Shown here: positions 8,851 through 17,405 of the stretch, in pieces
How positions within the stretch are numbered: the stretch's first letter is position 1
Layout: every line of letters starts with the position of its first letter
DNA from: Chloroflexota bacterium
GTDB lineage: Bacteria > Chloroflexota > Anaerolineae > Promineifilales > Promineifilaceae
Assembly: GCA_014584575.1 (NCBI GenBank)
Contig: JACTMP010000002.1
Span: 1-64,000 of the forward strand
DNA length: 64,000 bases
Direction: 5' to 3'
The notes under the pieces: model-generated
Told to the model about the DNA's origin: nothing
Database searches by the model: none
What the model saw: only the letters and a program-made list of their open reading frames with translations
Program-made: the position numbers and the translations under genes

Positions 8851-9054
8851 ATGTTATGGTTGATAGTCATATTGGCTGGTTTTGTTTTTTTGTGCGCTGC
8901 TTTAGTCTTTTTGGGTTATGTAATATACGAAATAGGTAACACATTAAAGATGGAGATTAGTTTTGGTAGGGCTGTTGTTTTCGCTTTTTTGCTTACCATG
9001 TTTGTTGGATGTGGGGCTGTAACACTGATTCTAGGTTCAGGTTCTCTCAATTAG
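8851..9054 (+). CDS. Small two-helix membrane protein
   Basis: A 67-residue protein with GGGAGG 8 bases or so before ATG. Two hydrophobic helices are visible: residues about 2-26 (LWLIVILAGFVFLCAALVF) and about 41-63 (VVFAFLLTMFVGCGAVTLI). No family recognised. It sits between the DnaJ-type zinc-finger gene and the decayed DJ-1 copy, and the two small genes may be cotranscribed. Confidence 0.6.
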   Translation: MLWLIVILAGFVFLCAALVFLGYVIYEIGNTLKMEISFGRAVVFAFLLTMFVGCGAVTLILGSGSLN

Positions 9055-9087
9055 GCCATTGCGAACCACCAATCTGTGGTTGTCGTC

Positions 9088-9205
9088 AGGCATACGGTCC
9101 GTTTCTCGAGGCATTGGGCCGTATGATACATATATGCTGCGGCAGCGCGGGTAGGATACGGCCGTGTTTGTGCAACAGATGATCAACACTCAGTTGCAAA
9201 GGTAA
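9088..9205 (+). pseudogene. Decayed copy of the DJ-1-like gene 3' end
   Basis: From the GGCATAC stretch at about 9089 to TAA at 9203-9205 the sequence follows the 3' end of the gene at 8178-8618 (about 8497-8615), including a shared stretch GGATACGGCCGTGTTTGTGC and the ending AAAGGTAAAGGAA versus AAAGATAAAGGAA. Indels break the frame. The two copies flank the small genes at 8647-9054, so the block arose by duplication or by insertion of the small genes with target duplication. Confidence 0.75.
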
Positions 9206-9216
9206 AGGAATAAGCC

Positions 9217-10599
9217 ATGTTAACAAAACGACTAAAAATCTTCATCCGTGTTGGTTTGGTAGGATTGTGTATGATGTCTGTGAGTTGTCAATCTAGCGCC
9301 GACCTCATTGAGGAAATAGCCCAGAATCCCACAGAGCCTTCCCTTACTCCTTTTGCAGAGCCTACCGCTACTCCAGAGCCATCACGCCCTCAACCCCAAC
9401 CCGGGCCTGATAGAGATGGCGATTGGGTGTCAGATGTTGACGAGGCAAAATACGGCACAGATCCGACCAAATGGGATACGGATGGTGACGGGGCTACTGA
9501 TTTTGAAGAGATTTTTATCATCGCGTCTGACCCTTTGGTTTATGAAGAGGATAGCGATGGCGATTTAATTCGCGATATCACCGAAATCCTTCTGCTTGGC
9601 TCCGATCCCAATAAACCAGATGAAGACCGGGATAATGACGGCATCCCGGATTTAATCGAGCTAAAGATGGGCGCCGATCCTGGCAAAATGGATACAGACG
9701 GTGATCTGCTCTCCGATTTCCTGGAACTGTTTCTAACAGGTACAGACCCGGCAGAGGCTGACCCCATCAATGAATATGGTTTCCCCGAACCGTTAGTGCC
9801 CTGGCTGCCAGAACATTTGCACAACGTCAATTGTGAGGTCGCTGTTGTTTTTACCATGGATGAAGTGCGTGTGCCTAACCCGGAAGAGGCTGATTCGCCA
9901 TCGGACGTTATTCCAGGCGATGATGCCTATATCAAGTATGGGCTGTGGGTGGATGTGCCTGATGATTTTCAACTAACGATGACATTTGACACGAATACGC
10001 CAAATACGGCCGTGTGGTTTGGCAAAGCATTTACAGACAGCGTTTTCACACGCGCTGACTTCCGCGTACTCAGCCCCGTTATCGCCAGATGTGGCCAGAC
10101 TGTAACTTTGGCGGTGCAGGCGTTAGAAGACGATAGCCCCTTCGGCGGTATTTGGGATATGGGAACCTGGCGTGATGATTTGCAGTTAGTTTTCAATCGC
10201 ATCCCCTTTGGTTGGTGGCACTCCCGGCAAGATGGCTTTTACTTCTATGGCAAGACTCATGACAGTGATTACCGCTACGAATTCGATTACAGTTTTGCCG
10301 TGCAACTGCTTTCCACCATCACAAGTCAGGAAGACGTAGTAGCGGAATATGAAAAGCAGTTTGTTACCAGCGGTGATGGGCAAACACCCTTGAATAATGA
10401 ACAGGCGATGCAAGCGATGGTGCTGACGTGGATGTTGTTGGGCATGTTTGATAGCTCCACGAGTAGCAGCTATGAACTCCAAAACGGCTTCGATGATTTT
10501 GTTCCCTATACCTACTACTACGATCCGGCCACCGGGCAGACCAGTGGCTCCCCATGTAGTGGCTGTGAACGAAGAGTGGATATGGTACCGGGTAATTAA
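9217..10599 (+). CDS. Lipoprotein with thrombospondin type 3 calcium repeats
   Basis: A 460-residue predicted lipoprotein: signal peptide ending in the lipobox MSVSC with Cys24. A Pro-rich linker (residues about 45-65) leads to four or five calcium-binding motifs of the DxDGD type (DRDGDWVSD, DTDGDGATD, DSDGDLIRD, DRDNDGIPD, DTDGDLLSD), each followed by a hydrophobic stretch and GxDP, as in thrombospondin type 3 / OmpA-linker repeats. The C-terminal 250 residues are not recognised. Ribosome site AAAGGA lies in the duplicated DJ-1 tail. Likely an outer-face, calcium-stabilised protein. Confidence 0.75.
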   Translation: MLTKRLKIFIRVGLVGLCMMSVSCQSSADLIEEIAQNPTEPSLTPFAEPTATPEPSRPQPQPGPDRDGDWVSDVDEAKYGTDPTKWDTDGDGATDFEEIFIIASDPLVYEEDSDGDLIRDITEILLLGSDPNKPDEDRDNDGIPDLIELKMGADPGKMDTDGDLLSDFLELFLTGTDPAEADPINEYGFPEPLVPWLPEHLHNVNCEVAVVFTMDEVRVPNPEEADSPSDVIPGDDAYIKYGLWVDVPDDFQLTMTFDTNTPNTAVWFGKAFTDSVFTRADFRVLSPVIARCGQTVTLAVQALEDDSPFGGIWDMGTWRDDLQLVFNRIPFGWWHSRQDGFYFYGKTHDSDYRYEFDYSFAVQLLSTITSQEDVVAEYEKQFVTSGDGQTPLNNEQAMQAMVLTWMLLGMFDSSTSSSYELQNGFDDFVPYTYYYDPATGQTSGSPCSGCERRVDMVPGN

Positions 10600-10636
10600 A
10601 TGGGCTTTTCAGAAAATTGGCGGTCTGTGCCGTGGT

Positions 10637-10671
10637 AAAAAGTTCAACTTTTTGGAAAAGTTGAACTTTTA
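10637..10671 (+). terminator. Hairpin with T tract after lipoprotein gene
   Basis: Arms AAAAGTTCAAC and GTTGAACTTTT flank a short T/A-rich loop. It may terminate the lipoprotein transcript; a similar AAGTTCAACTTTT arm occurs near 37295, so it could also be a dispersed repeat. Confidence 0.6.
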
Positions 10672-10695
10672 GAACAGTGCAATAAGGAGGATATG

Positions 10696-12645
10696 ATGTT
10701 TGCAAAAACAAAGATAGATAAACGTGTGCCCTATATTTTGTTTGGCTTTTGGCTGCTCATAGCAGTGTTCTTTTTCCGAGCCACCACCCAGGTTCATGCC
10801 GACCCGATCAACGAGATAGAACCCAATGACATCCCAGAAACGGCGCAAATGTTGGATATGATCGGCCGTGAAAACTACGTCATCGCTTCCACCAACCCCG
10901 GCAACGACCGCGACTGGTACAAATTCACAGCTACGGCCGGCCAAACCTACGTCATCGAAATTTTCGAAGCCAGCGCCAGTTTTAACGCGCCTCCTGATGG
11001 TGATAATTGTTATGGCTTTGATGATGATGGGGGGTTAGGGCTGAAAATTTATGATTCCTCTATAACAGAGATTGTCCGTTCTTGCGCACCAAATAATACT
11101 CGTGCTGGTGCCGGGAATGTTCATAACATTATTCAATTTACCACCGGCGCAAGTGGCGAATTTTACATCCAGGTCATTCCAAATAAGAGTAATGTCACTG
11201 GCGATTACAAACTGCGTGTTTTATACCAGTATGATAATGCGGCAGCCTCATGGGACACCAACTATGAACCCAACAACCGGCTGATGAATGCTGCCCCCAT
11301 TCAGATTGGACGTGAATACGCCATAACCACAATGGTTGAACAGCGTATCGTAAACTATGCTACTAACTTTGTTGATGTTGATTGGTTTCGATTTGAAGCA
11401 GAAGCCAATAAGGCTTATGTTATTGAGATATTCAACGCCGACGCGAATTTTAATGCTGGAAGTCAAGATCGTAATTGCAGGTCTTTTGCCGATGATGAAG
11501 GGGTTGGTTTAGCTATTTATGATGAAAGCGCTACAAGGATTGTAGATTCATGTGAACCTAATGACACCAGAGCTGGTTCTGGGAATGTCCACAATATCAT
11601 TCAGTTCACACCTGGATTAGCTGGTACATACTTCATCAAGGTCATCCCAAATGAAAGTAATCGTTATGGAAGTTATAGTCTACGAGTGATGCCTAAATAC
11701 GATGACGCAATTGCTTCATGGGATAGTAACTACGAACCGAACAATCGGCTTATGAATGCTGCCCCCATTCAGATTGGGCGGGAGAACGCTATTGATACTG
11801 ATATAGAGCAACGTATTGTGAACTACGCTACAAATTCTGTGGATACGGATTGGTATCGCTTTGAAGCTGAAGCTAATGAAACGTATGTTATTGAAGTGTT
11901 TAATGCTGATGCAAATTTCAACGCCGGAAGTCAGGGCCGCAATTGCAGGTCTTTTGCTGATGACGAAGGAATAGGTTTAGTCATTTATGATGAAAGCGGT
12001 ACAAGAATTGTAGATTCGTGTGAACCTAATGACACAAGAGTGGGTTCGGGCAATGTTCACAACATAGTTCAATTCACGCCCGGGTTAGCTGATACCTATT
12101 TCATTAAAGTTATTCCCAACGAACATAACAGGTATGGAGATTATAGTTTGCGGGTGCTACCATCACACAATAATCAATTAGCATCTTGGGATTCAAACTA
12201 TGAACCCAATAATCGGGCGGCCAATGCTCATTTATTGCAGCCAGGGCAAACATTATCTACCAACATTGAATCACGCAGCAGCACCTATAGCACAAATTTT
12301 GTAGATCGAGATTGGTATCGGCTGGAGGCTGTTGGTGGGCAAACATACACCATTGAAACAGTGAACGTAGCACCTAACCTGGCAACTTCATCAGGGTCTA
12401 ATTGCACAGGTTCTACGCGAACGGGACTGGGTATTGTGGTCTATGACCCCACCGTTTCTACCCGGATTGTGGAAAGGTGCAGCGCGAATGGGTCGGGCAA
12501 TGTCCATACGACAGTGACATTTCAAGCTGGTTTGAGCGGTACGTATTACGTCTGGATCATCCCCAATTCCAGCACGGCTTTTGGTAATTACAGTGTACGT
12601 TTGGGTGGGCAAGAAAAGGTATATTTGCCGGCCATTGTGCGGTAG
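10696..12645 (+). CDS. Secreted PPC-repeat protein with C-terminal LPA motif
   Basis: An exported protein of about 649 residues. The signal peptide (about residues 1-35, core FGFWLLIAVFFF) is followed by four long PPC-like repeats, each starting with (E/Y)EPN and containing DRDWY or DVDWF, and closing with a YSLRV strand. Repeats 2 and 3 are almost identical. It ends in KVYLPAIVR, matching the tail of the protein at 120-1904. AAGGAGG at 10684-10690 favours ATG 10696 over ATG 10693. No enzyme domain is visible. A surface or biofilm role is inferred. Confidence 0.8.
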   Translation: MFAKTKIDKRVPYILFGFWLLIAVFFFRATTQVHADPINEIEPNDIPETAQMLDMIGRENYVIASTNPGNDRDWYKFTATAGQTYVIEIFEASASFNAPPDGDNCYGFDDDGGLGLKIYDSSITEIVRSCAPNNTRAGAGNVHNIIQFTTGASGEFYIQVIPNKSNVTGDYKLRVLYQYDNAAASWDTNYEPNNRLMNAAPIQIGREYAITTMVEQRIVNYATNFVDVDWFRFEAEANKAYVIEIFNADANFNAGSQDRNCRSFADDEGVGLAIYDESATRIVDSCEPNDTRAGSGNVHNIIQFTPGLAGTYFIKVIPNESNRYGSYSLRVMPKYDDAIASWDSNYEPNNRLMNAAPIQIGRENAIDTDIEQRIVNYATNSVDTDWYRFEAEANETYVIEVFNADANFNAGSQGRNCRSFADDEGIGLVIYDESGTRIVDSCEPNDTRVGSGNVHNIVQFTPGLADTYFIKVIPNEHNRYGDYSLRVLPSHNNQLASWDSNYEPNNRAANAHLLQPGQTLSTNIESRSSTYSTNFVDRDWYRLEAVGGQTYTIETVNVAPNLATSSGSNCTGSTRTGLGIVVYDPTVSTRIVERCSANGSGNVHTTVTFQAGLSGTYYVWIIPNSSTAFGNYSVRLGGQEKVYLPAIVR

Positions 12646-12658
12646 GTGTGGTGGAAGA

Positions 12659-12687
12659 CACGGCCGTTACCCATGCGTAACGGCCGT
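12659..12687. terminator. Hairpin between convergent genes
   Basis: ACGGCCGTTAC and its inverse GTAACGGCCGT flank a five-base spacer between the end of the PPC gene and the converging amine oxidase gene. It uses two copies of the abundant ACGGCCGT palindrome. Confidence 0.5.
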
Positions 12688-12696
12688 ACCCCCTCC

Positions 12697-14082
12697 TCAC
12701 TCCATCACCTCCCGTGCTGCCCGCTGCCCGGAGAGGTACGCCCCATGTACGGTGGCCGGATGGGCGCGGTTGGTGGCTTCCCCGGCAAAAAAGAGCTGCT
12801 CTCCAACGGGGTGGGCCAACGCCACGTAATCCTTGCCGGATGCGCCCGGCGGAATGAAGGAGTACGAGCCGTAGGCAAAGGGGTCGGCAGCCCAACGGGT
12901 GATGAGCCAGGCGTCGGGATTGGGAATGTCACGGCCGTACATCCCCCGCAGCGCACCCATCATCCCGGCCACAATTTCTTCGTCCGGCAGCGGTTCCAGG
13001 GCGCGGCCAAAATCGGCTACATTGAACCCTACCAACACCGGCTGCCCGGTGTAATAGGCGACGTTCAGGAACTCAGCCCATTCCCCTTTGGGCGTCGCCA
13101 TGCGGCCGATCAACTCCACATTCTGTTCCCAAAACTGACGCGGAAAACGGAGATACGTCTTGTTCAGCACCCCCATACGCAGCCGGTTCACGGCCGTTTG
13201 TTTCCAGGTGGGCAGCGGCGGCGAAAAGGTAATCGTGCCCTTTTGCAGCACGCCCAACGGCACGGTAATGATGGCCCGGTCGCCGCGAAACGTATCCTGG
13301 TTGGTGGTGATGGTGACGCCCCCGTCCCCATAGAACACCTGGCTGACAATGTGATTCAAACGAATGTCCAGCCCGGCCGCCAGCCGATTGACGATCTGGT
13401 CATACCCGCCGGGAAACAGCACATCGTGGCCGACTTGTTCCTCGTCCTGGTTCCATTCCCACAGCGACAACTCATCCACATCGGCTGCATACTCCTGCTC
13501 AATGGCGCTGTTGATGACGTAGTGCAACTGTATCATTTGCTTCTTTGACAGTTCTTCGTCTCTGGCAGCAGCCGCAATGGGCGTGGCTAAGGGCATATCT
13601 TCGCCGGTGGCCGATTGCGCCTCTTCAATCACCTCGTCTACGGCCGTCAACACCACCTCCAACTCGGCCATTTCAGCGCGAGAAAAGGCACGGCCGTCGC
13701 CATCGTACACCTGGTAATTGCCGTAATTGGAGCGTACCGTTTTCACACCAAACTGTTCGGCCAGCGTCATGATGGGGTTGCCGTTGACGCCATGAATCCA
13801 GGCCGCGCCCATATCCAGCGCCATGCCAGGCCAGGTACGGTCGGTCCAGATGCGCCCACCGATCCGGCCCCGTCCTTCCAGCACGGTAACGGCATAACCG
13901 GCTTCTTGCAACCGGCGGGCGGCGGCCAACCCGGCTATGCCCGCGCCAATGATGAGGATTTGTCTGGTTGTGGATGTGGTCACGGCCGTGTCCTCCTGCC
14001 TGCCATTACACCGTGTTAAACCGCCGCTCAACAGCGAAAAAAGCGCCATCTGCATAAACCACCGCCGGTTGACCCGATACAT
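12697..14082 (-). CDS. Flavin amine oxidase, exported lipoprotein type
   Basis: A 461-residue FAD-dependent amine oxidase of the monoamine/polyamine oxidase family. The N-terminus has RRWFMQMALFS and the lipobox-like LTRC with Cys25, so a Tat- or Sec-exported lipoprotein is likely. The dinucleotide-binding motif GAGIAGLAAARRL lies at about 46-58, followed by VLEGRGRIGGRIWT, the usual FAD-contact segment; the C-terminal FAD motif FFAGEATNRAHPATVHGA is complete. Substrate cannot be told from sequence. It converges on the PPC gene. Confidence 0.85.
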   Translation of the reverse strand: MYRVNRRWFMQMALFSLLSGGLTRCNGRQEDTAVTTSTTRQILIIGAGIAGLAAARRLQEAGYAVTVLEGRGRIGGRIWTDRTWPGMALDMGAAWIHGVNGNPIMTLAEQFGVKTVRSNYGNYQVYDGDGRAFSRAEMAELEVVLTAVDEVIEEAQSATGEDMPLATPIAAAARDEELSKKQMIQLHYVINSAIEQEYAADVDELSLWEWNQDEEQVGHDVLFPGGYDQIVNRLAAGLDIRLNHIVSQVFYGDGGVTITTNQDTFRGDRAIITVPLGVLQKGTITFSPPLPTWKQTAVNRLRMGVLNKTYLRFPRQFWEQNVELIGRMATPKGEWAEFLNVAYYTGQPVLVGFNVADFGRALEPLPDEEIVAGMMGALRGMYGRDIPNPDAWLITRWAADPFAYGSYSFIPPGASGKDYVALAHPVGEQLFFAGEATNRAHPATVHGAYLSGQRAAREVME

Positions 14083-14170
14083 GGCCGAATTATAGCTTGA
14101 TTGCCTTGCCGCTGACCTCTTATAATACGCCCAACAACCCTAAGCTAGACGCAGATGTGCAGCATCCTTT

Positions 14171-14213
14171 TGCCTTTTCATCTTTCACCCGTTCACCCTT
14201 TGCACCTTTGCGT
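14171..14213. repeat. Weak CACCCTTTG-like tandem repeat
   Basis: CTTTTCATCTTTCACCCGTTCACCC and following bases consist of degenerate 7-9 base units, similar in style to the clear heptad repeats elsewhere. It precedes the ribosome site of the PAS gene. Confidence 0.4.
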
Positions 14214-14236
14214 TGATTCAAAAAGGAGAAGGGGCC

Positions 14237-14638
14237 ATGTTCCCCAAAGAAATCGAAGTGATTCTGGCGCGACACCTGGCAAGCTGCCTGGCGATGCCCA
14301 TTTTTATTGTGGATGAAAACGGCAACCTGGTTTTTTATAACGAACCGGCAGAACTCATCCTCGGTCGCCGTTTTGAAGAAGCAGGTGAAGTACGGATTGA
14401 TGAATGGACAGCCATTCTGGGGCTGACGGACGAACAGGGGAACGAACTGCCATATGAAGAACGGCCGTTGGTCTTTGCCCTCAACGAACGCCGCCCCACC
14501 TTCCGCCAAATCTGGATCACGCCATTTGATCATATCCCTCGGCTGATCGCCATTACCACCTTCCCGCTCATCGGCCAGGCAGACCGTTTCCTAGGGGCGA
14601 TGGCGATTTTTTGGGAAGTGGAAGCGGGGAAGAAGTGA
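14237..14638 (+). CDS. PAS domain protein
   Basis: A 133-residue stand-alone PAS protein. Residues about 15-120 include PIFIVDENGNLVFYNEPAE, the usual start of a PAS fold, then FEEAGEVRIDEW and a closing strand AITTFPL and FLGAMAIFWE. There is no output domain, so it would act by interacting with another protein or is a remnant of a longer sensor. AAGGAG lies before ATG 14237; the longer frame starting at 14213 overlaps that site and is rejected. Confidence 0.75.
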   Translation: MFPKEIEVILARHLASCLAMPIFIVDENGNLVFYNEPAELILGRRFEEAGEVRIDEWTAILGLTDEQGNELPYEERPLVFALNERRPTFRQIWITPFDHIPRLIAITTFPLIGQADRFLGAMAIFWEVEAGKK

Positions 14639-14640
14639 AA

Positions 14641-14711
14641 AGTGAGCAGTAAGCGGTGGGCAGTGAGCAGTTGTCAAGTACCGCCTACTGCTCACTGCTC
14701 ACTGCCCACTG
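14641..14711. repeat. Heptad tandem repeat, inverted arms
   Basis: Units AGTGAGC, AGTAAGC, GGTGGGC, AGTGAGC are followed after a spacer by the inverse series (TACTGCTC, ACTGCTC, ACTGCCC). It starts three bases after the PAS stop codon and ends just before the ribosome site of the next gene. Confidence 0.8.
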
Positions 14712-14720
14712 GAGAAAATT

Positions 14721-15572
14721 ATGCAGGTCAAACTATGGGGCACACGCGGTTCGTTGGCGACGCCAGACCCGGAAATGGCGCGGTATGGGGGCAACACCTC
14801 TTGCGTGGAAGTGCGCGGCGCGGCGGGAACGGTGTTGGTGTTGGATGCAGGCACGGGCATACGGCCGTTGGGCAACACCCTCAGCCACATCGCCCCTCGT
14901 CTGGATATTTTGCTCACCCATTTGCACATGGACCACATTTTAGGGTTGGGTTTTTTTGCTCCCATCTTCAACCCGCAAATGCAAATTCACATCTGGGGGC
15001 CGGCCAGCACCACCCTGAACCTGCTCTCGCGCATCACCCGCTACCTGTCGCCGCCCCTTTTCCCCATCCGCATCAATGAATTACCCAGCCGCATCACCCT
15101 GCATGAAGTTCCCTGCCCAGCCTTTGACATTGGCGAATTTCACATTGAGACGATGCTGGTCTGCCACCCCGGCCCCACTGTTGGCTACCGCATTACCGAG
15201 CATTACCCCCACGGCCCCACCCTCACCTATTTGCCTGACCATGAACCGGCACTAGGCGCGAAAAACTTCCCGGTAGCATCCATGTGGACGTCCGGCTATT
15301 CTCTGGCCGCTGGCGCCGACTTGCTCATCCACGATGCCCAGTACACACACGAAATGTACACAGCCCGCCATATTGGTTGGGGACATTCTTCCCTGACCGA
15401 TGCCTTTAAGTTTGCCGCTTTGGCACAGGTAAAGGAGTTGGTGACGTTTCATTACGATCCGGCGCATAACGACGCCACAGTGGATCGTATAATCGCCACG
15501 GCCGTGGCCGAAGCCGCCCCCACTATTCCAGTAACGCCGGGGCGTGAAGGGGCCATTTTCTCGTTGACTTGA
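14721..15572 (+). CDS. Metallo-beta-lactamase fold hydrolase
   Basis: A 283-residue MBL-fold protein. The start MQVKLWGTRGS and GGNTSCVEV resemble the RNase Z / cyclic-nucleotide phosphodiesterase branch (often annotated as MBL fold PDE). The zinc motif HLHMDH is at residues 67-72; further ligands are expected in VCHPG, LLIHDAQY and FHYDPAH. Its substrate is likely a phosphodiester, but the nature is not shown. It is read in the same direction as the PAS gene, with only a repeat between them. Confidence 0.85.
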   Translation: MQVKLWGTRGSLATPDPEMARYGGNTSCVEVRGAAGTVLVLDAGTGIRPLGNTLSHIAPRLDILLTHLHMDHILGLGFFAPIFNPQMQIHIWGPASTTLNLLSRITRYLSPPLFPIRINELPSRITLHEVPCPAFDIGEFHIETMLVCHPGPTVGYRITEHYPHGPTLTYLPDHEPALGAKNFPVASMWTSGYSLAAGADLLIHDAQYTHEMYTARHIGWGHSSLTDAFKFAALAQVKELVTFHYDPAHNDATVDRIIATAVAEAAPTIPVTPGREGAIFSLT

Positions 15573-15587
15573 GAATTGCAAACAGAC

Positions 15588-15621
15588 AAAAAAAGAGCAA
15601 CCCATTCTCTGGATTGCTCTT
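15588..15621 (-). terminator. Rho-independent terminator of the tRNA gene
   Basis: Stem AAGAGCAA (15593-15600) / TTGCTCTT (15614-15621), with an A run at 15588-15594 that becomes a T run on the minus strand. It ends the tRNA-Val transcript and can also stop the converging hydrolase gene. Confidence 0.75.
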
Positions 15622-15624
15622 CTG

Positions 15625-15701
<77 letters not shown>

Positions 15702-15782
15702 ACAGCGCGCCTACAGCGGACGGCATTATAACACCGCGCCCTTCCCGTCGCAACCAGATTTCGTGTGGTCAATTTGTTGGGT

Positions 15783-15788
15783 TATAAT
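15783..15788 (+). promoter_or_regulatory. Likely -10 box (TATAAT) for SDR gene
   Basis: TATAAT lies 48 bases before the SDR start in a short non-coding stretch; the -35 region is weak. Confidence 0.4.
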
Positions 15789-15835
15789 GCAGACAATCTA
15801 TCAACAGCGTTTTTTAGCAAAACAGGATGTGAATG

Positions 15836-16915
15836 ATGAAAACATTTGTTACCGGCGGTTCTGGTTTTATTGGTCAACACGTAATACGCAAACTGGTAGC
15901 GCGTGGTTATACCGTTCATGCGCTGGCCCGTTCAGAGCGGAGCATGGCTATTATCCGCGAACTTGGCGCCACCCCTATGCCCGGCGACATCACCGACACA
16001 CTCTCCATGCGTGACGCGATGGCCGGCAGCGACCTGGTGGTGCATATGGCCGCCTGGTATCACATCGGCGCGCCCGATTGGATGGAGGCGGAAGCCATCA
16101 ACGTGGGCGGGACGCAGCGCGTACTGCATCTGGCGGTGGAATTAGGAATCCCTCGCATTGTTTACGTCAGCACCGTCGCCGTCTTTGGCGACACCAAAGG
16201 GCAGTTGGTGGATGAAACCTTTTTCCAGGGCGGCCCCTTCCTGACGGAGTATGACCGGACGAAATGGCTGGCGCACTATAAAGTGGCTGTGCCCATGATT
16301 GAAGACGGCGCGCCCATTATTATCGCCATGCCCGGTTTTGTCTACGGGCCGGGCGACCCCGGCATGGGCGGCCAGATGATGCGCACCTTTTACCGGGGTT
16401 TGCCGGCACTGCCGGGGGCAGATACCACACTGACCTATGTGCATGTGGAAGATGCCGCCGAAGGGATTGTGTTGGCGGCCGAAAAAGGGCGGCTGGGCGA
16501 GAGTTATATCCTGGCCGGGCCGGCCATTCCGTTGGGGGAGATGGTAGATTTCTGGGCCAATTTGTTGGGGCGGCGGGCGCCGGCGCTGCGTATTCCAGGG
16601 GCGGCGCTACGGCCGTTAGCGCCTGTGATGGGCGCCGCCAGCAACATTGCCCCCATACCGGCTACTTTCAGCGAAGAGGCGACGCGCATCTTGGGCGTCA
16701 CCTACATGGCTCGTTCTGACAAAGCACGGGCGGAGTTGGGTTGGAAGACACGGCCGTTGCAGACCGGCATGTTGGAAACGTTCAAATGGATCGCCAGCAC
16801 CGAACCGCCCCCCGCACCCGCCCGCAGCCGTGAAAAACAGGTGGCGGTATTGGTTTTGCTGGGTACGGCCGTGTTGCTGCTGCTGTGGTTGATGGGCAGG
16901 AGACGCAAGGGATAA
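15836..16915 (+). CDS. NAD-dependent epimerase/dehydratase (extended SDR), C-terminal TM
   Basis: A protein of about 359 residues. It opens with FVTGGSGFIGQHVIRKL, the Rossmann motif of extended SDR proteins, and has the catalytic-type S...YxxxK arrangement (VYVSTVAVFG, then TEYDRTKWLAH). The C-terminus carries one transmembrane helix, VAVLVLLGTAVLLLLWLM, followed by RRRKG, so it is predicted to be membrane-anchored with the enzyme in the cytoplasm. Such proteins are often annotated as dihydroflavonol-4-reductase-like; the substrate is unknown. ATG 15833 and 15836 are both possible; AGGA upstream fits the latter. Confidence 0.85.
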   Translation: MKTFVTGGSGFIGQHVIRKLVARGYTVHALARSERSMAIIRELGATPMPGDITDTLSMRDAMAGSDLVVHMAAWYHIGAPDWMEAEAINVGGTQRVLHLAVELGIPRIVYVSTVAVFGDTKGQLVDETFFQGGPFLTEYDRTKWLAHYKVAVPMIEDGAPIIIAMPGFVYGPGDPGMGGQMMRTFYRGLPALPGADTTLTYVHVEDAAEGIVLAAEKGRLGESYILAGPAIPLGEMVDFWANLLGRRAPALRIPGAALRPLAPVMGAASNIAPIPATFSEEATRILGVTYMARSDKARAELGWKTRPLQTGMLETFKWIASTEPPPAPARSREKQVAVLVLLGTAVLLLLWLMGRRRKG

Positions 16916-16978
16916 ATAATCGTGAGCAGCGCCAAAAGCGCCGCGTATGGCAACGGATTATTCCCATAGTGGACAGAT

Positions 16979-17011
16979 AAAAAAAGCCGATAATCAATAG
17001 ATTACCGGCTT
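16979..17011 (-). terminator. Terminator of small membrane protein gene
   Basis: Stem AAGCCGATAATC (16984-16995) / GATTACCGGCTT (17000-17011), one mismatch, with an A run at 16979-16985 that is a T run on the minus strand. Confidence 0.65.
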
Positions 17012-17044
17012 CTGTGTTTATTTGAGTTGTATTGGTGATGGGGT

Positions 17045-17191
17045 TTAGAATGGAGTCTGTCGGTTAGCAAGCTGGCGACGACGTTGCGCTTGAGCCAGGG
17101 CGACGGCTTTGGCCTGTTCCCGCTGCCGATGTTTGCGTACTGCCAAAAAAACCATTCCCGATAACATTGTGCTTGCCAACAGAATTGTCAT
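17045..17191 (-). CDS. Small single-helix membrane protein
   Basis: A 48-residue ORF on the minus strand. GAGGGG lies 8 bases before its ATG and a terminator hairpin follows 34 bases after its stop, so it is probably a real gene. Residues 2-18 (TILLASTMLSGMVFLAV) form a membrane helix; the rest is strongly basic and Gln/Arg/Ala-rich (HRQREQAKAVALAQAQRRRQ). Function unknown; a small inner-membrane protein with a cytoplasmic basic tail is the simplest reading. Confidence 0.6.
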   Translation of the reverse strand: MTILLASTMLSGMVFLAVRKHRQREQAKAVALAQAQRRRQLANRQTPF

Positions 17192-17360
17192 GTTAATACC
17201 CCTCTTGCATAGGTAATAAATATATGCCCACTACAATAATGTTTTTTGTTCAAATTTTCAAGCCCCTTTTATAGGACTTTGTTCTCTAACTTTATCCCAT
17301 TTTGGGCGGAGATGGCAGGTATAAAGCAATTTCTCATTTTCGTCCCCCCGATTCCGAAGT

Positions 17361-17405
17361 CCGTAATCCGATTACGGATTACCGTTCACCGATTACCGAG
17401 TACCC
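17361..17405. repeat. Heptad tandem repeat
   Basis: Units ATTACGG, ATTACCG, TTCACCG, ATTACCG, AGTACCC. The TGA stop and last codons of the phosphatase gene lie inside this repeat. Confidence 0.8.

Noticed and set aside
12646-13548. 300-residue plus-strand ORF opposite the amine oxidase gene
   Set aside because: Antisense shadow: the minus-strand frame has complete FAD motifs, whereas this one has no recognisable domain and a His/Pro/Arg-rich composition.
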